From: Bugula neritina
Taxonomy: Eukaryota > Bryozoa > Gymnolaemata > Cheilostomatida > Bugulidae
DNA: 60,000 nt
Reading direction: 5' to 3'
Assembly (NCBI GenBank): GCA_964035545.1
Contig: OZ037773.1
Span: 3,777,251 to 3,837,250, forward strand
Below the pieces are notes generated by a model, which saw only the letters and a program-made list of their open reading frames with translations, searched no databases and was not told where the DNA came from. Shown in pieces: positions 40,701-52,200 of this stretch (its first letter is position 1; each line of letters starts with the position of its first letter). A program made the position numbers and the translations under genes.

Positions 40701-41671
40701 GCCAGCTAATTGGGGTGTCCGTTACATCACCACCAGTTGACTTTGTGAACTTTATCCGCTCATTCGAAGTACCCTAAATGTTAGTTATAGTAGTACGAGT
40801 TTAAAGTAAAACTGAATACCGAGCCATACATGTATACTTTTTCAGGTAAGGCGATATACATTGAAAAAAAAACATTGTGAAATATTTAGAGCATTAATAA
40901 TGTATACTCATATTTTTTAAAAATTGCTAGGAAAAATAAAATTAAAATGTCAATGTAACAATTATAGTAGTATCACTATTATCCACTATAGCCCACCACC
41001 ACTATTATCTAATATAACCCAATGCAAACAGTAATAACTTTGTAATATCCAATTTAATAAATGCTATAACTATAAGTGGCATAACTCCTTCAATTAAGTT
41101 AAAAACAAAAGGCGAAACTATCAGTAGACTCATGATCATATTCATATTGATATACTTATAGTTATAAATTAATTTATGGTTATTGTCAAGAATTTCAATA
41201 TATCGCAATGATCACTATAACTATAATAGCAATTGTGATTGCTAGTGATAACGATTAAGCTAACTAAAATCTAAATCCCAATGATTGTATTTGGTATACT
41301 TATACTTATAATCATCATTTTCATTTTGATTACTACTATGCTTATCACAATGAAATTGAATAACAATAATTATTGTTATCGCATGACAACATATCAGAAG
41401 AAGCAAAAAAGCTAAAACTTACCACGGCCGTCAATGTACCGTGAACAAGAAGCTTTACACCTGGATCAAATCTTAACTCTGTGCCTGGCTCAATTACAAC
41501 AGATGACTCAGGTAGGACCACTAAATCACTTGAAACTTGATGGGGGCTGCTAGCTTTACTCACTATCTTTTCACCACTGTATTTACCACCTAATTCTTCA
41601 GAATTTACTAGCTGCTTTGTTGTTACAAGACTAATTATTATTAAAATTAAATCTAAATAGGTCAATGCCAT
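12751..41671 (-). CDS. bark: Bark beetle/Anakonda homologue, 3,188-residue membrane protein
   Basis: I traced 53 coding exons whose splice phases are consistent from ATG (41,671) to stop (12,751-12,753). The total is 9,567 nt, or 3,188 residues, close to the known size of the fly protein. Order: signal peptide (about 1-24); three repeats of roughly 930, 835 and 760 residues, each opening with a G-T-x-L-x-F/I-type beta-helix segment and containing one SRCR domain, one CUB-like stretch and PbH1-type strands; a C-type-lectin-like domain (about 2,530-2,633); one membrane span (about 2,645-2,670); and a proline-, serine- and tyrosine-rich tail to 3,188. In Drosophila this protein organises tricellular junctions of epithelia. 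The same role here is inferred from architecture. Small extra or alternative exons cannot be excluded. The exon list is given in the four block entries. Confidence 0.93.
15640..15835. repeat. About 60-bp tandem repeat, 3-4 copies
   Basis: The unit carries gatgctttcatgacactttg and tgatgtcacagagagcacct. It lies in bark intron 49. The motif tgatgtcac recurs in each copy; I assign no function. Confidence 0.85.
16555..16745. repeat. About 38-bp tandem repeat, about 5 copies
   Basis: The unit is built around actaagtagagagctg and tagttgtctcctctac. It lies in bark intron 48, just downstream of the exon 48 donor on the minus strand, and does not include the donor. Confidence 0.85.
19905..19995. repeat. 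About 33-bp tandem repeat, 3 copies
   Basis: The unit is aatatagtaaaagtattgtc followed by tgatatac. It lies in bark intron 41. Confidence 0.8.
21955..22215 (-). repeat. Diverged copies of the bark exon 38 acceptor region
   Basis: The real 3' splice site (minus strand gctttacag before GGGTGTTAC, 21,966) has at least two diverged copies further into the intron, reading gccttacagggttgttac (near 22,083-22,100) and gctatacagaggtgtcc (near 22,170-22,190). Shared flanking sequence around acagtg-tctacat repeats too. Confidence 0.6.
23085..23215. repeat. Short tandem repeat, unit about aggtgagtac
   Basis: This is a 10-12-bp degenerate array in bark intron 36 (aggtgagtacaagtgagtac and variants). On the plus strand it looks like serial 5' splice sites, but the gene lies on the minus strand. 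Confidence 0.85.
23851..23950 (-). repeat. 30-bp array copying the bark exon 34 donor, 3-4 copies
   Basis: Exact 30-bp spacing: cacctgattg at 23,881, tacctaatta at 23,911 and cacctgattg at 23,941, with a diverged copy near 23,851. On the minus strand each full copy reads caatcag followed by gtgag or gtaag. The donor used by the gene (exon 34 end, 23,944) is the first copy. Confidence 0.88.
24240..24511 (-). repeat. 28-bp array copying the bark exon 33 donor, about 10 copies
   Basis: On the minus strand the last bases of exon 33 plus the donor (actgttccctcag, then gtaact) are repeated about ten times with a 28-bp period. Changes are few (tta/cta, ttccc/ttctc). The reading frame of the protein uses the first copy, ending at 24,497. 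Most copies keep an intact CAG-GTAA junction. Confidence 0.92.
26895..27130. repeat. 15-bp tandem repeat, about 16 copies
   Basis: The unit is caacagatacattgt with single-base variants. It lies in bark intron 27. It produces open frames on both strands that are repeat artefacts. Confidence 0.92.
28290..28660. repeat. About 20-bp tandem repeat, about 18 copies
   Basis: The unit is ctatacactacatcctgtat, with a second type carrying actatatcc. The two types alternate in higher-order blocks. It lies in bark intron 24 and creates spurious open frames of about 157-186 codons on both strands. Confidence 0.92.
28661..28722. repeat. (TA)n microsatellite
   Basis: About 30 TA units directly follow the 20-bp array in bark intron 24. 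Confidence 0.95.
29800..29965. repeat. About 37-bp tandem repeat, 4-5 copies
   Basis: The unit contains tagatgctaccccttcacta and catgtacatactaca. It lies in bark intron 22. Confidence 0.88.
30885..31185. repeat. About 12-bp tandem repeat tggatacagtg, about 24 copies
   Basis: Variants are atacagtg, atatagtg and atacggtg. It fills most of bark intron 19 up to the exon 20 acceptor. Confidence 0.92.
32911..33063 (-). mobile_element. tRNA-derived SINE, truncated
   Basis: On the minus strand it reads gccatggtctaggggttaga (A-box region), then a B-box-like tgggttctagccc, then cattggtgatgtt and agagcatccagtcat, as in the SINE at 3,317. The tail then differs (gctcctgtgccccatcaagg). It lies in bark intron 15. 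Confidence 0.85.
33555..33716 (-). repeat. About 22-bp array copying a 3' splice-site-like junction, about 7 copies
   Basis: Minus-strand units read tatatcttactgtag followed by tatagg or tgtagg. The last copies run into the real acceptor of bark exon 15 (attttactattgtag before TAACATC, 33,555). The acceptor therefore looks like a diverged array member. Confidence 0.8.
34081..34150 (-). repeat. 20-bp array copying the bark exon 13 donor, 4 copies
   Basis: Donor-like cores sit at exactly 20-bp intervals on the plus strand: ctaac 34,081, ctcac 34,101, ctcac 34,121, cttac 34,141. On the minus strand they read gttag, gtgag, gtgag and gtaag, each followed by tgtagaagtcact or a variant. The site used ends exon 13 at 34,146. 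Confidence 0.85.
34835..35270. repeat. About 36-bp tandem repeat, about 11 copies
   Basis: The unit is agtatagtttatacacatat followed by agcatactataa. A variant with acacatacacatac forms an inner block. It fills bark intron 11. Confidence 0.92.
36690..37290. repeat. Degenerate minisatellite gtgagtgacaagtgacaggc
   Basis: About 600 bp of 20-24-bp units in bark intron 8, with a higher-order period. It creates the largest spurious open frame in the window (minus strand, about 270 codons of Leu/Thr/His/Ser/Cys). Confidence 0.93.
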
Positions 41672-43360
41672 TAATATTGCTGTGTTAGTTTCAGTTTGAC
41701 TTTGAGTTTGTCAGGAAGTTGTGATTCAAGTTAAACCACTAATAATCTAGTATTTAAAATAGCAGGAACTGGAGTAAATTAAAAATATCAACTTTTGCTA
41801 TGTTGCTGTGAAGTAACATTGTTGTAATTTAGTTAAAAGTCCTCCCTTTGAATGTTACTTTTTTTTCTAATCACAAAAATATGAAATTATTTCAAAACTA
41901 GTTAAGTACGTTTCCGGTTTTCCTTACAGTTTGAAAAAGATAAAATGTAATCGATGGTTACTAAATTTCACATCCAATCAATGAGCCTCAATCATAATCA
42001 CTCATCCAATAGCAAATGTTTAGTAACTTGACCAATAGAAGTATGGGTATTTCCTAGAGGACTTTCCTATGACTGATAGCATCCTGATGTTTATTCATTG
42101 CGAAGCTTCTCTTATTTCCGTTTTAAGTTGGCATAAATAAAGTACTTTAATTATAATTATCACTCTCAGTTTCAGTAGAGTATTGATAATGTAAGCTATA
42201 AGTATATCAGTATGAATATCCATACGAGTATAGAATTGATAAAATTACATGTCCATCAATAGTTACTTACACTGAGTTTACTTTAGCCTGCGACTGTAGT
42301 CACTCTGTAAGATTAAGTGTAATGAGTGTAACTCAAACCGAAACTCAAACTCAAACTGTGAATCACTAATACTAATAAAAATTCTTAATCAAAATAAGTA
42401 AATCTGTTTGAAATTAGTATTAGTATTACTATTCATATTAGTTATTGCTATTACTATTAGATTTAGTCATTTAATTTTATCATTACGACTATGAATATTA
42501 TATTGATAATCTCATAACACTTAACAGTTACTGTACATATAATTATAATCACTGATACTGATAGTGAACAATCATAATCAACATCATAATCATAATGATA
42601 ATCATAAACACTGTTAGTGTTAAGTTAACACTAACAGTGTTTATGATTATCATTATGATTATGATGTTGATTATGATTGTTCACTATCAGTATCAGTGAT
42701 TATAATTATATGTACAGTAACTGTATCTTTAAGTAACGGTAGGTGAAAATATTACTATACATTGTAATATAAGTATTAGCCCAACTTTATTAGTTACCAC
42801 GATCACACTAGTTCGAAAAGTAAATTCTTAAGCACCCAGCTGTTCACATGTCTGATGTATATTCAGTTCTCAGTTATCGCACTTACAAAGATTTTCCTTT
42901 GCACGAAAAGTTATGGCTTAAGCTCATAAGTTATTTTGCTTTCAATTTCTGATTAGGCCTAACAGTAACCGATACTGGATTCCAATTTATAGACTTATTT
43001 GATATAGAAATGATTATTTAAATTTTATAGTTAAATAATTCACTCTTGCTCAATTGCTTTTGTTTGAGGTATAGACTAGTATTTCAATTTGTTTAGTTTA
43101 TTAGTTTGGTTATATATCTAGATTTTTTGAAACGGGCATCTATTTCTTATAAATTTGGGAGTGTTTATTTGTCATCAGTTTTATTTACACTGCAACAGTT
43201 ATTCAAATTTATTTTGCTTTTAATATTTTCTTACTGTGGTACCAAACTTGATATTATTTTCTTTCGTTTTATTACATAAAATTTAGTTGAAAAAATGTTG
43301 TTTGACTGAATTACTTGTAGCCTTATTTCTAAAAAAAACTAACCCTCACAAGGGTTTGTG
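41672..43360. other. Shared 5' region between bark and syntaxin-5
   Basis: The two genes are transcribed away from each other, and their first codons are about 1.7 kb apart. The region should hold both promoters, but I see no confident TATA element or other motif. It is AT-rich, has no coding exon that I recognise, and contains the perfect palindrome at 42,524-42,724. Confidence 0.6.
42524..42724. repeat. Perfect 201-bp palindrome
   Basis: Two 100-base arms are exact reverse complements around a single central base (G at 42,624). I compared the arms base by base and found no mismatch. The sequence is rich in ATCATAAT-type runs. It could be a fold-back element, a recent inverted duplication or an assembly fold-back. 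Confidence 0.97.
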
Positions 43361-46300
43361 ATGAGCCTTGGAGCCAGGAATAGGTTTTCTGGTGCCAACT
43401 CCCCTGCCAGCCCTACTGCCACATTCGTTGTTGAATCCTCAGGCCGAAGTACTTCACCGACTCAGAGCCTGGCAGCGGGGAAAATGTCTGGTCGAGACCG
43501 GACCTCTGAGTTCATGTCGGCAGTTCACATGCTACACACTCCTCAGGTAAGTTCACATGCTACACACTCCTCAGGTAGGCTCTCATGCTACACTAGGTAG
43601 GTTCACAATAATTACGACTTGTCACTCACTCCTATTATGAAGAGTGTGCATATATTCTATCTATAAATACAATGTATTTTGTATCTCTATGTAATGTACA
43701 ATGTATTTTGTATCTCTATATAATGTACAATGTGTTTTGTATATATTGGCTATGATATATTATCTATTACTATATATATACATGCTGTGTGTTCTATAGT
43801 GACTTGCAAATTATATACACTATAGTGGCTGTTCTAGATCTGTTATATATGTGTTCTAACATCTGAAAATTTCTGCCTTTTAGTCTAAAAGTGCTCCTAC
43901 GACTTCTAGAAATGCAGCTCTTCATCATAAAACAGAGTTTATGAAAATAGCCAAGTAAGTGTCTATAATGGAGACACCAGCAGACTGGTGGGCGTGTCAT
44001 GTATCGCCCTTCCTATGTAGCCACTTGTTGAAATCACTTATTCTGGGCAGTTTTTCATCTGCTATGCAATTGTGTTGTGAAGAGTTTGTAAATTAAAACT
44101 TCTGTTCCACATTCTTTCTAACATCAATCAGCACATCTCTGCACATAGTATATGAGTTTATAAAATTACTTATCACCTACTGTAAACAGCCCAGTTTTCG
44201 TCAATGAGAAAAACAGGTGATATTTTTCAGGTCCATAGGAAGGCACTTGTCACAATACTTTGGACTATGTTTATCTGTTAGCATTAGTTTGACTTCTTGG
44301 TTTCTTTGTTTTAGACATATTGGAAAAGATCTGGGAAGCACATTCACTAAACTAGACGCTCTAACAGCTTGTGAGTTCCATTTTGAACTTTGAGCGTCTT
44401 TTTCCATCTATCCACTATGTTTTTCCAGATAAAAGTTGTAGTTCTAAATATGAAACTCTTAGTTACAGCTATTCATATTTACTCTGGTGTATGCAGTCAT
44501 TGATGTCTAACTTTTTACTGCAGTTTAAAGCCATTGATGTCTAGCTTATTGCTGTTGTGTAAAACCATTGATGTCTTACTTCTGACTGTAGTGTAAAACC
44601 ATTGATGTTTAACTTCTGACTGTAGTGTAAAGCCATTGATGTCTAACTTCTCACTGTAGTGTAAAGCCATTGATGTCTAACTTGTTGCTGTAGTGTAAAA
44701 CCATTGATGTTTAACTTCTGACTGTAGTGTAAAGCCATTGATGTTTAACTTCTTACTGTAGTGTAAAGCCATTGATGTCTAACTTGTTGCTGTAGTGTGC
44801 AAGAAGAGATCACTCTTTGATAACAAGCAGGTGGAGATCCAGGAGCTGACCTATATAATCAAACAGGATATCAACAGTTTGAATGGACAGATTGCACAGC
44901 TGCAGGAGTTGGCACGGAAGCAGAAGGGAACGTCCGGCAGACATTTACAGAGTCATTCCAACAGCGTTGTACTTTCCTTACAGGTAAGACGCTGGCCGTT
45001 TCGCTACTTGTGAAGATATGAACGGTATTATAATGAAAGAATAGAATAATTATACAGCTTCATAATAATTTCTACATAATAGTAGCTGGACAATGATTTC
45101 TAATGACCTGTTTTTTATAGACATCTTCGCATTTTAGTTGTTTTTTTTAGAGTGTAGTAACACCACTGTAGCTGTGTGTTGTAGTTGTGACACTGTAGCT
45201 GTAGTAGTCACACTGTAGTTGTAGTAGTGGCACTGTAGCTGTAGTGGTGACACTGTAGTTCTAGTAGTGATACTGTAGCTGTAGTAGTAACACTGTAATT
45301 GTAGTAGTGACACTGTAGCTGTAGTAGTCACACTGTAGTTGTAGTAATGACACTGTGGTTGTAGTAGTGACACTTTAGCTGTAGTAGTCACATTGTGGCT
45401 GTGTGTTGTAGTCGCAGCTGGCCAACATGTCTAACAACTTCAAGACTGTTCTGGAAGAACGAACTGAGAACATGAAACAGGAGAAGTCTAGACGGGAACA
45501 GTTCTCTGACACCCAGCTACACGCCTCCGCATCAGCCGGTATATATCCCACCTCGTATCACCTGCTATATATAACATTACTCACCTTGTGCCACCTGCTG
45601 TACCTGTCATGTTCTCCTGTAGATAAAGGTGCTATGGCTAAGGGCTCTGTGCTCTGGCAAGACGAAATGAACGCCAGAAGTAATGGAGAAGTTGCCATCG
45701 ACATAGGAGGTGCTGGCGCCCACTTTCAACAAGATCAACTTCAACATATAGATGACCAGGTGAGGCCAGGCTGTAGAATGCAATGTCAGATTCTACATCA
45801 CTCCGCAGTACCCTCTTATATTTGCTGAAAAGTTGTTGTTACAGTTTGGATTTTTTTTTAAATTTGAATTTTAATACACTTTGAGTTGTTACATGAGCTT
45901 GTTTATGTTCCGCTTTTCCAATTCAATTAAAAGGAGAGATGACGACTCTCACATTAAAGATTTGTTGAGATGCTCTTACTCAGCTGCCTAAGTTGTATCT
46001 GAAATGTTGTCCTACAGATACGCAGTTACACATATGGGAAGACAACTATCAATAGTGGTTATTTTCTTCAAATTCTTTATGCAATAACCATTGTATTGGG
46101 TTTACAGGATGCGTATATACAAAGCAGAGCAGACACAATGAAAAACATTGAAAGTACCATCGTTGAACTGGGAGGTATATTTAGTCAGCTGGCACACATG
46201 GTTAAAGAACAAGAAGAGATGGTACAAAGGTAACCAGCCAGTGTATCTGTAAAATAATCACAAGACTGCTAGAAACTATCTTTGTTAGCTAGTTTTATAC

Positions 46301-46621
46301 TAAATGACTTCCGTCTTCAAAATATCAGGGGGAAGTAGTATTAGTATAGAGTAGTGTTAGTATAGGGTAGTATTAGTATAGAGTAGTGTGAGTACTTAGT
46401 AATGTTAGTATAGAGTAGTGTGAGTATTGAGTAGTATTAATATTTTATTCTCATTTTCTAGAATTGACTCCAACGTTGAAGACGCACATCTGAACATCGA
46501 AGCGGCCCACTCACAGATCCTGCAGTACTTCCAATCTGTCACCAGTAACAGATGGCTTATGGTTAAAATATTTGGTGTTCTCATATTTTTCTTTATTATA
46601 TTTATTGTTTTCCTTGCATAA
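43361..46621 (+). CDS. STX5: Syntaxin-5, Golgi Qa-SNARE
   Basis: Eight exons with consistent phases give 348 residues: 43361-43546, 43884-43954, 44315-44370, 44796-44983, 45412-45538, 45623-45759, 46108-46229, 46462-46621. Syntaxin-5 drives ER-Golgi and intra-Golgi membrane fusion. Recognisable parts are MSGRDRTSEF near the N-terminus, the Habc region (LFDNKQVEIQELTYIIKQDI, QSHSNSVVLSLQ), the SNARE helix (YIQSRADTMKNIESTIVELG ... VKEQEEMVQRIDSNVEDA) and the tail anchor (TSNRWLMVKIFGVLIFFFII). A stop codon at 43,340 lies in frame upstream, so ATG 43,361 is the first start. A second ATG at 43,484 matches the start of the short vertebrate form. A candidate poly(A) signal lies at 46,888. Confidence 0.95.
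43522..43599 (+). repeat. 28-bp array copying the STX5 exon 1 donor, 2 perfect copies and 1 partial
   Basis: The unit from agttcacatgctacacac to cctcaggta occurs at 43,522-43,549 and again, base for base, at 43,550-43,577. A shortened, diverged copy ends taggta at 43,599. The first copy holds the end of exon 1 (43,546) and its donor. Splicing at the second donor would add 28 nt and break the frame. Confidence 0.92.
44494..44798 (+). repeat. About 35-bp array copying the STX5 exon 4 acceptor, about 9 copies
   Basis: Units read attgatgtctaacttgttgc then tgtagtgtaaagcc. The real acceptor (ttgttgctgtag before TGTGCAAG, 44,796) is the last member. Many copies therefore carry a CTGTAG-T acceptor-like junction upstream of the true exon. 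Confidence 0.9.
45140..45411 (+). repeat. About 21-bp array ahead of STX5 exon 5
   Basis: Units of cactgtagctgtagtagtga and variants, framed by two copies of gctgtgtgttgtag. The second of these is the acceptor of exon 5 (45,412). The array thus contains at least one exact copy of the acceptor's last 14 bases. Confidence 0.85.
46330..46440 (+). repeat. Short tandem repeat agtgttagtatagagt
   Basis: About six degenerate 16-18-bp units lie just upstream of STX5 exon 8, ending before its polypyrimidine tract. Confidence 0.8.
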
Positions 46622-46887
46622 GTATTTATTTTATTTTTATATGTTTGTTTTGTTATTATAAGGCTGACTTTAAGAAAATACAGGCACGTTTTACTTTTTA
46701 AAGTAATTTTAAACTTTTAGCTATTTTCTAAAAAAAAACCAGCTTGACAAAAGTGTGAAATCTGAGCTGCTGGCCGCTGCAAGAAGTACAATAACTAAAT
46801 GTTTTCTTATGACCTCACTTACTGGATTTGATTTTAATATTAAGTAATATCTGTTTCCGACTGTCACAAGGGAGCAGCTATGCAGTA

Positions 46888-46893
46888 AATAAA
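46888..46893 (+). promoter_or_regulatory. Candidate poly(A) signal of STX5
   Basis: AATAAA lies 267 bases after the stop codon. No cDNA is available to confirm it. Confidence 0.4.
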
Positions 46894-46963
46894 GAAATGT
46901 GTAGATTAATACTGGATACTCTTGAGCGTAGAGTACACCATTATAGATAATATCTCTAATGAT

Positions 46964-47035
46964 GTAAAAGATGTAGATACATACATTATATGTTAATTAT
47001 ATTTAACATATAATGCATGTATTTACATCTTTTAC
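46964..47035. repeat. Imperfect inverted repeat, 33-bp arms
   Basis: The arms gtaaaagatgta...tatatgttaa pair with 31 of 33 positions matching around a 6-base centre (ttatat). It looks like a small fold-back or MITE-type element; no clear target duplication is seen. Confidence 0.85.
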
Positions 47036-47456
47036 TATAATTGTTGGTGATCTATGTTGTTTTAATCATAGGTACTATCTAATGAATATGCATTGCTGTG
47101 TATCACTAGACTAAACTAAAATAAGTGTTTTATTACCCCAAAAGATGTAAACCATTACAAGCACTTCATGTGCTAGCACTGAGTTGTGTTGTCGTTATAC
47201 CAAACTATCTTACCTAATTCAAGGAACATGATAAAAAATTTTTAGTAGTAGGTTATTAAGAAACTGCTGGTGTTATCAGGTGCTTGAAGGGAGTGTATTA
47301 TGCCAAGATAAGATCATCACCAACCTAACTACTATCGGGTCTTGTAGAATGATAAAGTTTAAAGCTATAAAACCAGTTTCATTCTAGCAGCAGTGAGTGG
47401 ATAGGTGTGATTGATCTAATAGAGCATATTCTGTTCAGCGCTTGACTGACTGCGCA

Positions 47457-50313
<2,857 letters not shown>

Positions 50314-50324
50314 TTTTAGAAGAA

Positions 50325-50451
50325 AATAAATCCCTTTTTATACTTTTAATTTGTTTAAAGTGATATGCTTAAGTTAATTTTTTCATAATAGGGGCACAAT
50401 ATTAGTCCAATGACACTTGCTTTATGATAATGATAATGTAATGCAAATAAA
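50325..50451 (+). promoter_or_regulatory. Candidate poly(A) signals of the cGAS-like gene
   Basis: AATAAA occurs at 50,325-50,330, only 12 bases after the stop codon, and again at 50,446-50,451. The second is better placed for a normal 3' untranslated region. Neither is confirmed. Confidence 0.4.
50361..50435 (+). repeat. 75-bp direct repeat, copy 2 (3' flank)
   Basis: Second copy of the repeat at 49,585-49,659, starting 48 bases after the stop codon of the cGAS-like gene. The two copies flank exons 2 and 3 and lie 776 bp apart start to start. Confidence 0.95.
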
Positions 50452-51074
50452 TATTATAATGATGTAGTTTTTTCTAATACATAACTTAGCACAACAAAAT
50501 TGTACTGTAACATTACCTGATAAGAGAGAAATAATTTCAGCAGCATATACTTCTAACTCACACAAAGAACATTGAGTACTTTGAACAATGCTCTAGTAGT
50601 CACAGCACCAGAAGCACTCGTAACTTAATTAGTGCTCTCAAAAATATTATTCTGCAACACAATAACTAGACTTGGATATTCTGTAGCATGCTACTGCATA
50701 GGAGATAGCAGATTTCTCTAACTAGAGAAGTGTGTTATTATACAAACAACAATTTATTTCCGAATTTTGATAAAAACAATTCTTTTATCTAACATCTGAC
50801 ATTGACATATGCATAGAATAGGAGCTTAATAATAATCCTCTAAAGTACGGATTGTGTGTAGTTAATTACCTATAGTAGCACATAATAATTAACATGTCAT
50901 TGAAAAGTGCAGTTATACAATAGCTGCCCTTCAAAAACTAGTAAGGTACCAATCAAGTAGTCAAGAGACAACAACTCCTGCCCATAAAACAGATGACTCT
51001 AAACATCTACAAATTTGTCATCTCACTTCTCAAGACTGTTCAGGGTGGCAGTTGACATAGTGTTGGGCTTAGTA

Positions 51075-51155
51075 AATAGTCTCCGTGGTGTAAGGGTTAG
51101 CCCACCTGCATAAAAGTAAGAGGTCTGCAGTTTAAATCCTGGTAGGGCAAAATTA
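51075..51155 (+). mobile_element. SINE-like tRNA-derived head
   Basis: The A-box-like tggtgtaagggttagc and B-box-like gcagtttaaatcct are spaced as in a tRNA. The acceptor arms do not pair well, so this is read as a SINE relic and not a working tRNA gene. Confidence 0.55.
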
Positions 51156-51640
51156 TTTTATAGTTTGATAAAATGTAAAATTAGTTCATATATGTTTCGA
51201 TCATCACTTCTTGGCATCAATAATGATAAAATAACAAGGAAGCTATTGTGAAAATAGTGGCATAAAACTGGAGGAGGCTATTTTGATATGGCATATAGCA
51301 GAGAGTGACATGGTAGCAATCCAGTCTGAAGAGTCGGTGCAGTTCATCAGCTCCAAAAACAAGCCAAAAAAGATGATGGTAACTCAGTAAGGTTCATTCG
51401 AGCGGGAAAGTTCTCAAAAAGAAGTTGTGGGATTCCTCCTACAAAGTGTCCTGCATTGAGTCAGCAGTGTCATCACTGTACCAAAAATGTTGTAGTTGCA
51501 TAGCAACAAGCGTAATACATACATTAGGATGAATTTGGAATTTATTCTTTTGAATTGCACTCTACAAGAAAAGAAAAATATTTACATGCTACACAAAAAC
51601 ATGGATAAATCATTTTCAAGCATAAAATAGTATAAATAAT

Positions 51641-51744
<104 letters not shown>

Positions 51745-51829
51745 GGGGTTGTCCATTTCCCTCCTTGGAGTAATTAGAGGTTATAGTCATGGCGTTTTTA
51801 CATTAATATTATATTTATATTAATGTCGC

Positions 51830-52200
51830 CTGAGGAGTACACAAACCAGTGTAAATCTCAGCCAGTCCCAAGCCCGGATAAAGACAGACGGTTCGGTGAC
51901 AGGAAGAGCATCCAGCCGGTAAAACACTCCAGCTCCAAACAATATGCTTGAAAACCATCAAATACTAGACCATGATAGGGCATCCCCCATGTTAAGCGAT
52001 GCGCAGAGGTTAGATTGTCTTGCTGACCCTGTGAGAAGTATGCGACGAGCTGCTACAGAAGATCAGGATAGCAACGTTAAACATTGGTACGCTGACTGCC
52101 AAGAGTCGAGAGATTGCTGATTTGATGGTGAGTCGAAGCATTGACATACTATGCCTAGTATCAAGCAAAAAACACGACGGTGAAAGGTGACCAAAGGTGA
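51830..52200 (+). mobile_element. RTE-type LINE 5' fragment, endonuclease start
   Basis: The frame at 52,065-52,157 translates as RIATLNIGTLTAKSREIADL followed by MVSRSIDILCL. This is the characteristic start of the apurinic endonuclease of RTE-type LINEs (pattern R-I-x-T-x-N-x-G-T-L-T). Upstream is the gaagagcatccagccggtaa segment common to 5' regions and SINEs of such elements. The frame breaks soon after, and no reverse transcriptase follows, so this is a dead fragment. Confidence 0.75.

Larger units (their letters stand above)
32120..41671 (-). other. bark: bark exons 1-17: signal peptide and extracellular repeat I
   Basis: Exons: 41671-41423, 40773-40601, 40368-40169, 40008-39838, 39420-39259, 38994-38777, 38424-38250, 37450-37307, 36447-36353, 36167-35984, 35537-35455, 34741-34609, 34359-34146, 33958-33791, 33555-33386, 32840-32700, 32236-32120. 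Exon 1 gives a hydrophobic leader and the beta-helix opening GTELRFDPGVKLLVHGTL. Exons 2-3 form SRCR domain 1 (GVVQILYNDVWRGIC ... VVCRQLGFA ... NCTGEESRLLDC). Exons 6-7 hold a CUB-like strand ending LQIYNG. Exons 9-15 are PbH1-type beta-helix turns, closing with NATLNWWGSASGASI. Together they encode about residues 1-932. Confidence 0.88.
46622..47456. other. Spacer between STX5 and the cGAS-like gene
   Basis: Holds the STX5 3' untranslated region with a candidate poly(A) signal (aataaa, 46,888-46,893), the inverted repeat at 46,964-47,035 and the presumed promoter and 5' untranslated region of the next gene. No further exon is seen. Confidence 0.6.

Noticed and set aside
42521-42732. TTAA sequences flanking the palindrome, as in piggyBac-type insertions
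   Set aside because: The right TTAA lies five bases beyond the arm end while the left one abuts and partly overlaps the arm, so they do not form a proper target duplication.
47442-47456. Start of the cGAS-like ORF at a TTG codon
   Set aside because: Non-ATG; ATG 47,457 is the first in frame after the stop at 47,412. An upstream untranslated exon remains possible.
51075-51155. Possible tRNA gene
   Set aside because: Box-like segments are present but the acceptor and anticodon arms do not pair; better read as a SINE head.
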